DNA of 55,805 nt from an uncultured Pseudomonadota bacterium. Its GTDB lineage: Bacteria; Myxococcota_A; UBA796; JAFGLY01. Positions within the stretch are counted from its first letter, which is position 1. Each line of letters starts with the position of its first letter. Below are positions 1 through 7,701 of this stretch, piece by piece. Location: positions 1-55,805 of the forward strand of contig CALDOK010000125.1 in the NCBI GenBank assembly GCA_937912125.1, given 5' to 3'. The notes under the pieces were generated by a model, which was not told the origin of the DNA, made no database searches, and saw only the letters and a list, made by a program, of their open reading frames with translations. Position numbers and translations under genes: made by a program.

Positions 1-245
1 CTGTCTGCGTCTGCGTCGGTGTCGCTGTCTGCGTCGGTGTCGGTGTCTGTGTCGCTCTCATCGCAGTCCGGAGCCCCCGCACAGTCGGGATCATCGCAGT
101 CGTACAGGCCGTCGCCGTCGTTGTCGGCGCCGTCAGCGCACTCGCCGGGGTTGGCCCCTTCCCAGGTCTTGGCTCCCGTGTCGTCGTCCTTGCCGCAGGA
201 CACCAGCAGGAGTGCGGCCAAGAGGGTGAGGTGACGCAGGTACAT
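1..245 (-). CDS. Asp-rich lipoprotein, N-terminal part (truncated by window edge)
   Basis: Read from ATG at 245, the protein starts MYLRHLTLLAALLLVSCGKD. This is a short basic start, a hydrophobic stretch and the lipobox L-V-S-C with Cys17, so it is probably exported by Sec and lipidated. After the cysteine comes an Asp-rich segment with NDGDGLYDCDDPDC, typical of MopE/myxobacterial calcium-binding-like repeats. Then follows a run of alternating Asp with Thr/Ala/Ser (DTDTDTDADSDTDADAD) that continues past base 1. The body of the protein is outside the window, so its function cannot be given. It lies downstream of the SGNH hydrolase gene, separated by about 150 bases in which I see nothing else. 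Confidence 0.8.
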   Translation of the reverse strand, partial: MYLRHLTLLAALLLVSCGKDDDTGAKTWEGANPGECADGADNDGDGLYDCDDPDCAGAPDCDESDTDTDTDADSDTDADAD

Positions 246-398
246 GGTGCTGCTCCCGTGCGGTGGTTTTCGCCCGGCGAGGGCAGGGGTTCCGCTTGCA
301 GGGAGCCTACCACGGCCTGCAAGAGCAGCAGGACCATTCGCGCGGTCGTGCGCCTCGGGGAGTCCGGATCGTCGCGCAGTGGGGGGCTCGAGGAGGCG

Positions 399-1460
399 TC
401 AGGGGCCTGCCTCAGCGGCGCACGAGGGCGTCGCCGCGATGGCGCTCGCGAGCTCCCGGGCGATGATGGCGTGGCCGGTGGAGTCTGGGTGGATCTCGTC
501 CAGCCACAGGGTGTCGTGCTCGGCCAGGGCGGCGCTGAAGGCGGGCGCCAGGTCCACGGCCGGGTAGCCCCGGGCCGCCATGATCCCGGTCATGGCCTGG
601 CGGTACTGGTCCATGAGGGGGTCCCGATCCAGCCCGCGCACCTCGCTCTCCCGGGCCAGCAGCAGGCCCACGGCCCTGCCCCCCCGCGCCTCGATGTGGT
701 CGAGCATGGCGTCTATGTTTGCGCGGTAGTCCTCGAGGGACACGCGCACGGGGCCCTCGATGGGCTCCTCGGCGTAGAGCCGGAGGGTCTCCCAGGGGAT
801 GCTCTCCCGCCGCCGGAAGCGCTCCGGCCCGTGTACCCGCAGCTGGCAGGTGCCTGCCCGCCCCAGCTGCGTGCTGCGGGTGAGGGCGCGCATTCCCATG
901 GACGCGAGGGCCAGGGGTGACGCCAGGCGCTCCTCGAGCTGCCGATCGGTCCAGCGCCAGTGCATGGCGTCGTCGAAGAGGTTGCCCACGATGAGCAGGT
1001 CCGGGTCTACCTGCTCGCTGAGGCGCTCCAGCAGCCCCAGGGACTGGTGCGAGGAGTAGCCTGGCACGCCGCCGTTGATGACCACCCAGTGCCAGCTTGG
1101 GCAGGACTGGGCAAGCTGCAGCTCGAGCTGGTGGGCGAAGCCGTCCTGGGCGCCCACGCCCCAGCCGAAGATGGAGGAGTCCCCCAGGGCCAGCACTCGG
1201 CGCTCCGGCCGCCCATGGGGGACAGAGGGGTGCTGGTGCTCCCGGAGGTGCATGGGGCCGATCTGCACGGGGACACGGTCCCGCCAGCCCTGGCGAGGCA
1301 GGCGCCAGAACAGCTCCCGATCGAACTCCATCTCGCCCTCGAGGCAGAGATCCAGCTGCCAGCGCTGGTTGCCGTAGCCCGCCGCCAGCTCCAGCAGGCC
1401 TGCCGTGCCAGCAGCGAGCGCCGCGGACAGCAGGATGCGCAGGCCGACGGAGCGCTGCAT
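399..1460 (-). CDS. SGNH/GDSL-family hydrolase, membrane-anchored
   Basis: 353 residues. An N-terminal hydrophobic helix (about residues 8-27) suggests a signal anchor with the catalytic domain outside the cytoplasm. SGNH blocks are visible: ALGDSSIFGWG with the nucleophile at Ser95, a Gly block in NGGVPGYSSHQ, an Asn block in IVGNLFDD, and the C-terminal Asp321/His324 pair in DEIHPDSTGH. The family includes esterases and O-acetyl(transfer)hydrolases acting on glycans or lipids; the substrate cannot be read from sequence. The ATG at 1460 follows a GAGG ribosome site. It is the next gene after a GT-C-like membrane protein on the same strand, which favours a role in editing or deacylating an envelope glycan (inference). 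Confidence 0.78.
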   Translation of the reverse strand: MQRSVGLRILLSAALAAGTAGLLELAAGYGNQRWQLDLCLEGEMEFDRELFWRLPRQGWRDRVPVQIGPMHLREHQHPSVPHGRPERRVLALGDSSIFGWGVGAQDGFAHQLELQLAQSCPSWHWVVINGGVPGYSSHQSLGLLERLSEQVDPDLLIVGNLFDDAMHWRWTDRQLEERLASPLALASMGMRALTRSTQLGRAGTCQLRVHGPERFRRRESIPWETLRLYAEEPIEGPVRVSLEDYRANIDAMLDHIEARGGRAVGLLLARESEVRGLDRDPLMDQYRQAMTGIMAARGYPAVDLAPAFSAALAEHDTLWLDEIHPDSTGHAIIARELASAIAATPSCAAEAGP

Positions 1461-1558
1461 TCGGGTGACCTCATCGGCGGAAAGGGCGGGTGGGCGAAGC
1501 TAGCACGCCAGCCTGGCCAGCGCTGGGCGTGCGACCTGAGCTCAGCGCCCCGAGGCTG

Positions 1559-3319
1559 TCACAGCGCGAGCTGCACATCCTGGGGCGGGGGAGCTGGGGG
1601 ACGCTCACTGGCGCCTGGCTGAGCTTGCGGTGTGGAGTCAGTCACCAGGTAGAGCACCACCCGCTCACCACCGTCTTGGGTCTCGACGACGGCGGGGCCC
1701 AGCATGCGCTGCAGGCCGTCGCGCAGGGCTGCGTCGTCGCTGGGCCGGTAGAAGTCGCTGTGCAGGACCACGCTGCCCACCCTCTGTTCCACCAGGTCGA
1801 GCCTGGCGAGCTCGAGGGGCGAGCTGCTGGGGTCACCGGAGTGCTCGAAGAGCACATTGGACAGGACGGCATCCATGGGCTCCCGCGGGCTGTCGATCTC
1901 GGTGTCGACGCACAGCTCCATCACGGGACGGCGGTGGTGGGCCTGGTAGTAGCAGGACAGGCTGCGGGTCCACATCTCGAGCTCGTTGTCGGTGCCGTCC
2001 AGGGAGTGGCCGTACAGGTCGAGCACGGCGAGACCCTGGGGAGCGTGCTCGTAGGCGCTGGGGATCTGGGCCATGGAGCGCGTGACCCGGAACGGCAGCC
2101 CCGTGCCCAGTACGGCGTCCCCCACAGCCAGCGCGAGCACCGGCAGCAGGAGGGTCGGGGAGAGGCGCCGGGAGAGCGCCTGGAGCACCGCCGCGCCGAC
2201 CAGCCCGGCGCAGAGGGTGAAGAGCCAGGCGAAGCGGATGGGGAAGCGGAAGGTGTCGATCCCTCGATACTCCACCAGCGGCGCGATGAAGGATGGCAGG
2301 GACGCGCCGCCTTCGACCACGCGGAAGTCCTTGCCGAAGCAGATCAGCAGCGCCGCGACGGCCAGCAGGGCCAGGGCACGCCAGCCCTTCTGGCCCCACA
2401 GCAGCACGGGGGAGAACAGCAGCAGCCAGAAGGTGGTGAAGGCCAGGGGAGCGCCCACCGAGTGCCCCACCACGTCGAGCCGTGTGGTCCAGGTGGTGAG
2501 GGTGGCCAGGGTGGCGGTGCCGATGGAGAGGATCAGCTCGGGCTTGGGTTGGCCAGAGTCCACCCCGGCACCCTGTGCGAAGATCCAGAGGTACAGGGCG
2601 GCGGCGGGCAGGGCCACGATGGCGGCGCCGGGCAGCAGGCGCAGCACCGTGCGTGGGCGTGCGGCGATCAGCACGAGCAGCAGCAGGGTGGCCGGGATGC
2701 CCTGGTAGGCGCTGGTGAGCAGGGCCAGCACCCACAGCAGGCCCAGCAGCGCGCCCCGACCCCAGGGCAGGCCGTGGTCGGGCCCGGTCCACGCGGTGGT
2801 GATCATCAGCGGCAGCCAGCAGGCCATCAGCAGGTACACATGGCCCTCGAGCACCGCGCTGGCGGCGATGCCCGAGAAGCCGAAGCTCAGCCCCGCCAGC
2901 AGGCTCCACGGGCGGCGCACCGCGAGCACGCGCCTGGCGCAGTGTTCGGCGGCGAGGGCATTGAGGAAGGGTACCAGCCACGTGTAGAGCGTGGCCGTCA
3001 GCCAACCCGAGAGCACCCCGCGGCTGGCCCAGGCCAGGGCGAGCATGAGGATGGAGTCGGCGCGCTGCAGGCTCTCGCCGTCGGGCCAGCCGCTGCCCGC
3101 CGCGATGAGCTTGGGGAAGCCGTCCACCGCCTGCTCCATCAGCCAGACGCTGACGTAGAGGTCGAAGTGTCGGGTGACCAACACGGCGGGGTTCAGGGTG
3201 GCGGCCGGCCAGCTGAAGATGGTGGCCACCAGCAGAAAGAACGCCACGACGAAGGCGCTGCCTGCGGGGCGGTGGAGCCAGGCCATGGGCTCTTTGGGCC
3301 GGGCGTCCGTGTTGCTCAC
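1559..3319 (-). CDS. polytopic GT-C-like membrane protein, paralogue A
   Basis: 586 residues, with roughly ten or more hydrophobic helices in the first 400 and a soluble C-terminal part of about 170. The first extracytoplasmic loop contains FSWPAATLNPAVLVTRHFD, followed by an acidic-aromatic segment, as in GT-C fold glycosyltransferases and YfhO-like proteins. The segment TFRFPIRFAWLFTL before the last helices matches the F-R-x-P-x-R motif of that group. The soluble tail has LSCYYQAHHRRPVMELC, a motif shared with the paralogue at 7668-9509. The GTG start overlaps the stop of the upstream small-protein gene (GTGA), so the two are translationally coupled. Sugar donor and acceptor are unknown; a flippase or polymerase role is also possible. 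Confidence 0.65.
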   Translation of the reverse strand: MSNTDARPKEPMAWLHRPAGSAFVVAFFLLVATIFSWPAATLNPAVLVTRHFDLYVSVWLMEQAVDGFPKLIAAGSGWPDGESLQRADSILMLALAWASRGVLSGWLTATLYTWLVPFLNALAAEHCARRVLAVRRPWSLLAGLSFGFSGIAASAVLEGHVYLLMACWLPLMITTAWTGPDHGLPWGRGALLGLLWVLALLTSAYQGIPATLLLLVLIAARPRTVLRLLPGAAIVALPAAALYLWIFAQGAGVDSGQPKPELILSIGTATLATLTTWTTRLDVVGHSVGAPLAFTTFWLLLFSPVLLWGQKGWRALALLAVAALLICFGKDFRVVEGGASLPSFIAPLVEYRGIDTFRFPIRFAWLFTLCAGLVGAAVLQALSRRLSPTLLLPVLALAVGDAVLGTGLPFRVTRSMAQIPSAYEHAPQGLAVLDLYGHSLDGTDNELEMWTRSLSCYYQAHHRRPVMELCVDTEIDSPREPMDAVLSNVLFEHSGDPSSSPLELARLDLVEQRVGSVVLHSDFYRPSDDAALRDGLQRMLGPAVVETQDGGERVVLYLVTDSTPQAQPGASERPPAPPPQDVQLAL

Positions 3320-3837
3320 GTGGGCTCCGACCGTCGCCAGCGCAGTGCGGCGACCACCGCCAGGAAGCCGATGTAGACCAGCGCCAGCCCGCTCCAGCCC
3401 ATGGCTACGATGTAGGGCTTGGAGGGTTCTTGGTCAGTGGCGGGGGTGGGGGCCGGACAGGCGGGGATGCGGACGGCCCGGGCCCCTGCGCCGCCGATCT
3501 CGTAGGAGAAGGCGATGCGCTCGTGGGCCTGATCGGTGAGCAGGGCCAGCCCGTCCCAGAGCTCGCGGGTGCCCTGGGCGTCGCGCTGGTCGATGCGAAG
3601 CTGGAGGCTGCGCATGGGATCGGCGTCGAAGGTCCCCTCGAGCACGGCGGCGCCGTTATCCTTGAGCCGAATGGTCTCGTAGCCGATGCGCTCGGCGTAG
3701 ATCTTGGCGCCCGCGGGGGCCTTGACCAGCTGGATGGTGATCTGCTGCTGCGGGGCCTTGGCGGCTTGCCCGGGCGTGGGCTGCTGGCCCTGGGCGGAGA
3801 GGCTGGCGAGCAGTGTCAGCAGGATGGGGGTGTTCAC
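3316..3837 (-). CDS. small secreted protein with C-terminal membrane anchor (partner A)
   Basis: 173 residues from the GTG at 3837. I prefer this start because it yields the signal peptide MNTPILLTLLASLSAQG; the reading frame is open further upstream but adds a Pro/Arg-rich segment without signal character. A Gln-rich linker leads into a beta-rich domain (ITIQLVKAPAGAKIYAERIG), then a segment LQLRIDQRDAQGTRELWDG and a C-terminal helix (GWSGLALVYIGFLAVVAAL) ending in basic residues. The expected topology is domain outside, tail in the cytoplasm. It resembles the product of 9496-9903, and both sit directly upstream of a GT-C-like gene with overlapping ends. It is probably an accessory subunit of the coupled membrane enzyme (inference). 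I do not recognise the family. Confidence 0.6.
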   Translation of the reverse strand: MNTPILLTLLASLSAQGQQPTPGQAAKAPQQQITIQLVKAPAGAKIYAERIGYETIRLKDNGAAVLEGTFDADPMRSLQLRIDQRDAQGTRELWDGLALLTDQAHERIAFSYEIGGAGARAVRIPACPAPTPATDQEPSKPYIVAMGWSGLALVYIGFLAVVAALRWRRSEPT

Positions 3838-3979
3838 GGTGCGCCTTCTGGAGGGCGGGATCGGGCGGCTCCCGGCTAGGCCTGGGAGGGCTCGGGGCGG
3901 TGAGGCCTGGAGCTTGCTTAGTAATATCACTGCTGCTGGAGCGCCTTTTCAGTACAGCGGACACTTGGCCCAGCGCGCA

Positions 3980-4912
3980 TCAAAAGACCTGCTCGGCGCT
4001 GGTGGGCGCCAGCACGTAGACCATCAGCAGCCGGTCTTCGTGCCAGAGCACCGAGGGCGCCTCGAGCATCCACGGGCCGCCTTCGGGGGCGGCGATGTCC
4101 AGGCGCTGGTAGCCGTCGAAGCGCAGGCCCTTGCGGGACCTCACCCTGCCCAGGGTGCCCTCCCGGTGGAAGAACATCATCCAGCCATCCGTGGTGAGCA
4201 GGGTGGAGGTCACGCCGCCACCCTCGAAGCGCAGGCCGTCCTCGAGCTCGAAGCTCAGCCCATCCGCAGAGAGGGCGCTGGTCACCTCGTGGGTGCTGCG
4301 GGTGAGGTACATGCGCTGCCCACCCTCGGGCAGCTCGACCACGTCGGGGTCCACGTAGCCGCCTTCCATGCGCAGCCCGGGCTCGAGGGTCCAGCTCTTG
4401 CCGTTGTCGGAGACGGCCGAGACGATGCTGTTGTGGGGGCTCAGGCCTGGGTCGGCCTCGCTGGGGTGGTGGATGAAGTAGAGCCGCAGCCCACCGTCGG
4501 CTGTGGGTGACACGCAGGGGTCCACCTGCAGGCCTTCTCCCAGCCCCTCGATGACCACCGGCGTGGTGGCGCCGCCCTCGAAGGGCAGCCAGGCGAGGGA
4601 CTCGCCATGGTCCACGAAGTACACGCGCAGATGTCTGCCGACCCGCACCAGCTGGGGCGAAGAGGCGGACACGGCCAGGGGAGTCTTGCTCGTCTCCCAG
4701 TGCAGCCCGTCTGTGGAGGTGGCCGTGAAGAGCTGCTTCCAGTTTGGATCTTCCACGCGAAACGGGACATCGGCGGGAGGCTTCTCGAAGCGAGCCGGCC
4801 CCTCGTCGTCCGGCTTGGGAGGCTCTGTGCAGCCCAGGCTCACCACCAAACACGCCGCGGCGGTGACGCGGAGGGAGCGGTGGACGGTGGAAACGAGCGA
4901 GGACCCGGTCAC
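3980..4912 (-). CDS. beta-propeller-like (GH43/sialidase-type fold) lipoprotein
   Basis: 310 residues from the GTG at 4912, which has a GGAG site upstream. The N-terminus has a hydrophobic stretch ending in VVSLGC (Cys28), a lipobox-like site. The mature part has repeated blades of the form 'STDGLHWE...' (ATSTDGLHWETSKTPL, VSDNGKSWTLEPGL, LSADGLSFELEDGL) and YVDPDVVELPEGGQRMYLT. This pattern is common to five-bladed propeller proteins of the GH32/43/68 type and to BNR-like surface proteins. The catalytic acids of a real glycosidase cannot be assigned with confidence, so binding rather than cleavage is possible. It is paralogous to the product of 6679-7701. Confidence 0.65.
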   Translation of the reverse strand: MTGSSLVSTVHRSLRVTAAACLVVSLGCTEPPKPDDEGPARFEKPPADVPFRVEDPNWKQLFTATSTDGLHWETSKTPLAVSASSPQLVRVGRHLRVYFVDHGESLAWLPFEGGATTPVVIEGLGEGLQVDPCVSPTADGGLRLYFIHHPSEADPGLSPHNSIVSAVSDNGKSWTLEPGLRMEGGYVDPDVVELPEGGQRMYLTRSTHEVTSALSADGLSFELEDGLRFEGGGVTSTLLTTDGWMMFFHREGTLGRVRSRKGLRFDGYQRLDIAAPEGGPWMLEAPSVLWHEDRLLMVYVLAPTSAEQVF

Positions 4913-4957
4913 GGGCGCTCCAACGATGGGCGGGAGGGGGCGGAGGGGAGGGGAGAG

Positions 4958-6661
4958 CTAGGGGCGGTCGCTGTGCTCCTGGCTCCAGACGATGACCTCG
5001 GGGGTCTCGGGGCCGAGCCGGAAGCGGTGCCGCTCCTGCCAGCTTAGCCCGGCTGGGTCGGGGATGGAGGAGGAGAAGGGCAGGCCTGGGGCCTCGGGGG
5101 TGGCCTGAGTGAGGTTCGCCACGCTCACCAGCCAGCGGCGCTCTCCGGGCGCGGGAGGTTCGGCCACATAGGCTCGGCACAGCTCCCAGTCCGCGCCGTA
5201 GGGGTTGAGGTCGCCGTCGTGCATCAGGCGGGGGTACCAGTGAGTCTCGGCCCCCAGGACGCCGCACTCCATCCAGCGGTCCCCCGGTGCGAGCTGATCC
5301 GCGAAGAAGACGTCCAGCTGCTGGATGGCGCGGTCCTCGGGGAAGAACAGGAAGTCCTGGGGCGGCCGGCGGCCCCACAGCACGAGCACCAGGGCCAGGG
5401 CCGCCAGCCCCGCCCCGGCACGCTGGAGCCAGCGGGGCAGGCGCCCGGCCACGGAGTCCACCAGCCGGAACGGTGCGGCGGTGACGAGCACCACCACGGG
5501 AGCCAGGAAGAAGTAGGCGTAGCGAGCTCCGAAGTCCGTGAGCCAGGCCGGGACCAGCACCTGCACCAGGGTGAAGCCCAGCACCACCAAGGCGGCCAGC
5601 GAGCCCCGCCAACCTCGACGTCCGGGCAGCAATGCCAGCAGGGGGAGCCAGCACAGGGTCAGCGGAGGCAGGCTGCGCTGCTCGATCATGTGCCCCTGGA
5701 TGCGCCGGCCGGCCAGTGCGGCGGAACCCTGGTCCAGCACCCGGCGCCAGGCGGGCTGATCCGAGCCGGGGGTGGGCGGCGGTGGGGGCTTGGGTGTGGC
5801 GCCCTTGGGGGGCTCGCCGAGGTTCATGGGCGGGACGACCTTGCCCGGGTCCACGGCCGCCGCGGCGTTGTCGAACATGCCCGCGGCCTGCTTGACCGCC
5901 ACCGCTCGTTCGAGGGCCTTTCCCGGTGCCATGGTGGCCAGCGCCAGCAGCAGCAGGGCGGCGCGGGTCTTCCAGGTGGACCGCAGGCTCCCCACCGGGC
6001 CCAGGGCGACCAGGGCGAGGGTCAGGGGCGCCAGCATGATGCCCCGGTTGTCCGCGGCCCAGCCCAGCCCCGTGATCAGGCCCGCGGTGGCGACCCAGGG
6101 CCAGCGAGGCCAGCGCTGGGCGGCCAGGGCGGCGGCGATCCCCAGGGCCACCAGCGCTCCCATCAGGGGGTAGGGGTTGGTCCAGTGGCTGCCGGGCGAC
6201 AGGGTGGGCAGCAGGGCTACCCCCAGCGCCGCCACAGCGCCGGCCCAGGGGCCCGCCAGCGCACGGGCGGCCAGGGCGGCCCCCAGCAGCATCAGCACCG
6301 CCGAGCCCGAGGCCAAGAGCTCGGCCGCCCAGGGATAGCCCAGCGGTTCGCCCAGCAGCCCCAGCAGGTAGGGGTACACGGTGGGGCGCCACGGCGGGTA
6401 GTAGTGGGCGTACTCGGGGTGCTGCAGCACGTGGGCGCACAGGCGATACTCCCACCAGTCGGCACCGCTGGGGCTGGCGTGGGGTTGGAACGCGCCCACC
6501 CGCAGCCCCATCAGCACCGTGCTCGCCACCACGCCGAGCAGCCAGGGGGCCTCGCGACGCGCCCGCTGCACGGTCGAGCGGGGCGCGCGGTCGCTGTGGG
6601 TCTCGGGAGTGGGCGGAGTCACGGGGGCGCGCTGCCTGGTGGGTTGGAGCGGAAGGGGCAT
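4958..6661 (-). CDS. PMT/ArnT-like polytopic membrane glycosyltransferase
   Basis: About 567 residues from the ATG at 6661; the frame is open upstream, but longer starts would invade the divergent neighbour. A basic Pro-rich N-terminus is followed by many hydrophobic helices. The first long loop has ADWWEYRLCAHVLQHPEY and WRPTVYPYLLGLLGEPLG, like the acidic loop and helix 3-4 region of GT39/ArnT enzymes that move sugars from polyprenyl phosphate in the periplasm. A long Pro-rich loop (PPPPPTPGSDQPAW) lies mid-protein, and the last 160 residues are soluble. No ribosome site is visible before the ATG, and the start codon lies only 17 bp from the start of the divergent gene. Exact substrate unknown. 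Confidence 0.65.
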   Translation of the reverse strand: MPLPLQPTRQRAPVTPPTPETHSDRAPRSTVQRARREAPWLLGVVASTVLMGLRVGAFQPHASPSGADWWEYRLCAHVLQHPEYAHYYPPWRPTVYPYLLGLLGEPLGYPWAAELLASGSAVLMLLGAALAARALAGPWAGAVAALGVALLPTLSPGSHWTNPYPLMGALVALGIAAALAAQRWPRWPWVATAGLITGLGWAADNRGIMLAPLTLALVALGPVGSLRSTWKTRAALLLLALATMAPGKALERAVAVKQAAGMFDNAAAAVDPGKVVPPMNLGEPPKGATPKPPPPPTPGSDQPAWRRVLDQGSAALAGRRIQGHMIEQRSLPPLTLCWLPLLALLPGRRGWRGSLAALVVLGFTLVQVLVPAWLTDFGARYAYFFLAPVVVLVTAAPFRLVDSVAGRLPRWLQRAGAGLAALALVLVLWGRRPPQDFLFFPEDRAIQQLDVFFADQLAPGDRWMECGVLGAETHWYPRLMHDGDLNPYGADWELCRAYVAEPPAPGERRWLVSVANLTQATPEAPGLPFSSSIPDPAGLSWQERHRFRLGPETPEVIVWSQEHSDRP

Positions 6662-6678
6662 GATACCGTAGCCGAGCC

Positions 6679-7701
6679 ATGACAGCCCGCCTCCGCTCCC
6701 GGCCTCTCGTCGCCATCGCAGCACTGCTGGTCCTGGCGCTGTCGGTCTTCGCGCTCCGGGGCCTGCGCTGGCCGGGCTTCGCCGAGGTGGTCCCCTTCGC
6801 GCCGCCGCTGTTCCACGGTGTCCTCGAGGCCCGGTCGGTCGATGGGCTTCACTTCGAGGTGCTGCGTACCCCCCTGCGCTTCCCGGCCGAGACCCAGCAC
6901 CAGGCGTGGACTCCCGAGGGAGGCAGGCGGCTGTTCTTCTTCGACGGGCACGACGAGCAGCTGAAGGTCCTGGACCTGGACTTCGCGGAGCTGGAGAGTC
7001 TGGAGCTGGAGGGAGACTGCGGCGCCGATCCTCCGCCCGGTACCGCCTGCGTCGACCCCTGCTGGCTGCAGCTGCCCGATGGGCGGCAGCTCCTCTACTA
7101 TGTCGCGGCGCCTCGCGGCCTGGACCCTGCCCTGAGCCCCGGCGGCGTCCAGGTCCACGTGGCGGTCAGCCAGGACGGCCGGCGCTGGCGGCCCCAGCCT
7201 GGCGCGGTCCTGCAGGGGCGCAGCGTGGTGGATCCGGACGTCGTGGCGCTGCCGGACGGGCGCCTCCGCATGTACTTCACCTCGGTGCTGGACCCGGGGG
7301 GGCGTCCGCACCAGGACGGCCTGCCCGCGGTGTACTCCGCCATCAGCGACGATGGCCTGCGCTTCGAGCGCGAGCCGGGTCAGCGGCTGGCGGACGCCAG
7401 CGCCAGCGCCACCCTCGCCCTGCCAGGTGGGGGCTACCGAAGCTACTACCACCCCTTCGCAGGCGGCATCGTCAGCGCGCGGTCCACGGACGGGCTGGTC
7501 TTCGAGAGCGAACCGGGGGAGCGCCTGCCGGCCGAACCCTTGCCTGGGTCCCGCTGGGTGGGCAGCGCCTCCCCGGCGGTCCTGGCCTCGCCGGATGGCG
7601 GGGTGTGGATGACCCTCAACGCGGCCCGGGAGCCCTGGTTCCCCTTCAACCTGTTGGCGGTGGCGCGCTACGGTCGCGAGCCGGAGCCCGTGGCGCCCTG
7701 A
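6679..7701 (+). CDS. beta-propeller-like surface protein with N-terminal membrane anchor
   Basis: 340 residues. The basic N-terminus and hydrophobic helix (about residues 9-26) form a signal anchor or uncleaved signal. The mature region repeats blades such as ARSVDGLHFEVLRTPLRF, VAVSQDGRRWRPQPGAVL, ISDDGLRFEREPGQRL and ARSTDGLVFESEPGERL, with SVVDPDVVALPDGRLRMYF as the counterpart of the VDPDVVELPEG segment in the product of 3980-4912. The two are clear paralogues; this copy has replaced the lipobox with a helix. It is the only plus-strand gene in the first 18.9 kb, and its last 34 bases overlap convergently with the next gene. Likely a surface glycan-binding or glycan-acting protein; function not established. 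Confidence 0.65.
   Translation: MTARLRSRPLVAIAALLVLALSVFALRGLRWPGFAEVVPFAPPLFHGVLEARSVDGLHFEVLRTPLRFPAETQHQAWTPEGGRRLFFFDGHDEQLKVLDLDFAELESLELEGDCGADPPPGTACVDPCWLQLPDGRQLLYYVAAPRGLDPALSPGGVQVHVAVSQDGRRWRPQPGAVLQGRSVVDPDVVALPDGRLRMYFTSVLDPGGRPHQDGLPAVYSAISDDGLRFEREPGQRLADASASATLALPGGGYRSYYHPFAGGIVSARSTDGLVFESEPGERLPAEPLPGSRWVGSASPAVLASPDGGVWMTLNAAREPWFPFNLLAVARYGREPEPVAP

Noticed and set aside
1490..3376. 628-codon open frame on the plus strand
   Set aside because: Opposite membrane paralogue A; composition dominated by Gly, Gln and His, with no hydrophobic segments or motifs.
3927..6716. 929-codon open frame on the minus strand
   Set aside because: Overlaps two better genes (propeller lipoprotein and PMT-like protein) in another frame; Arg/Pro/Gly-rich with no recognisable motif.
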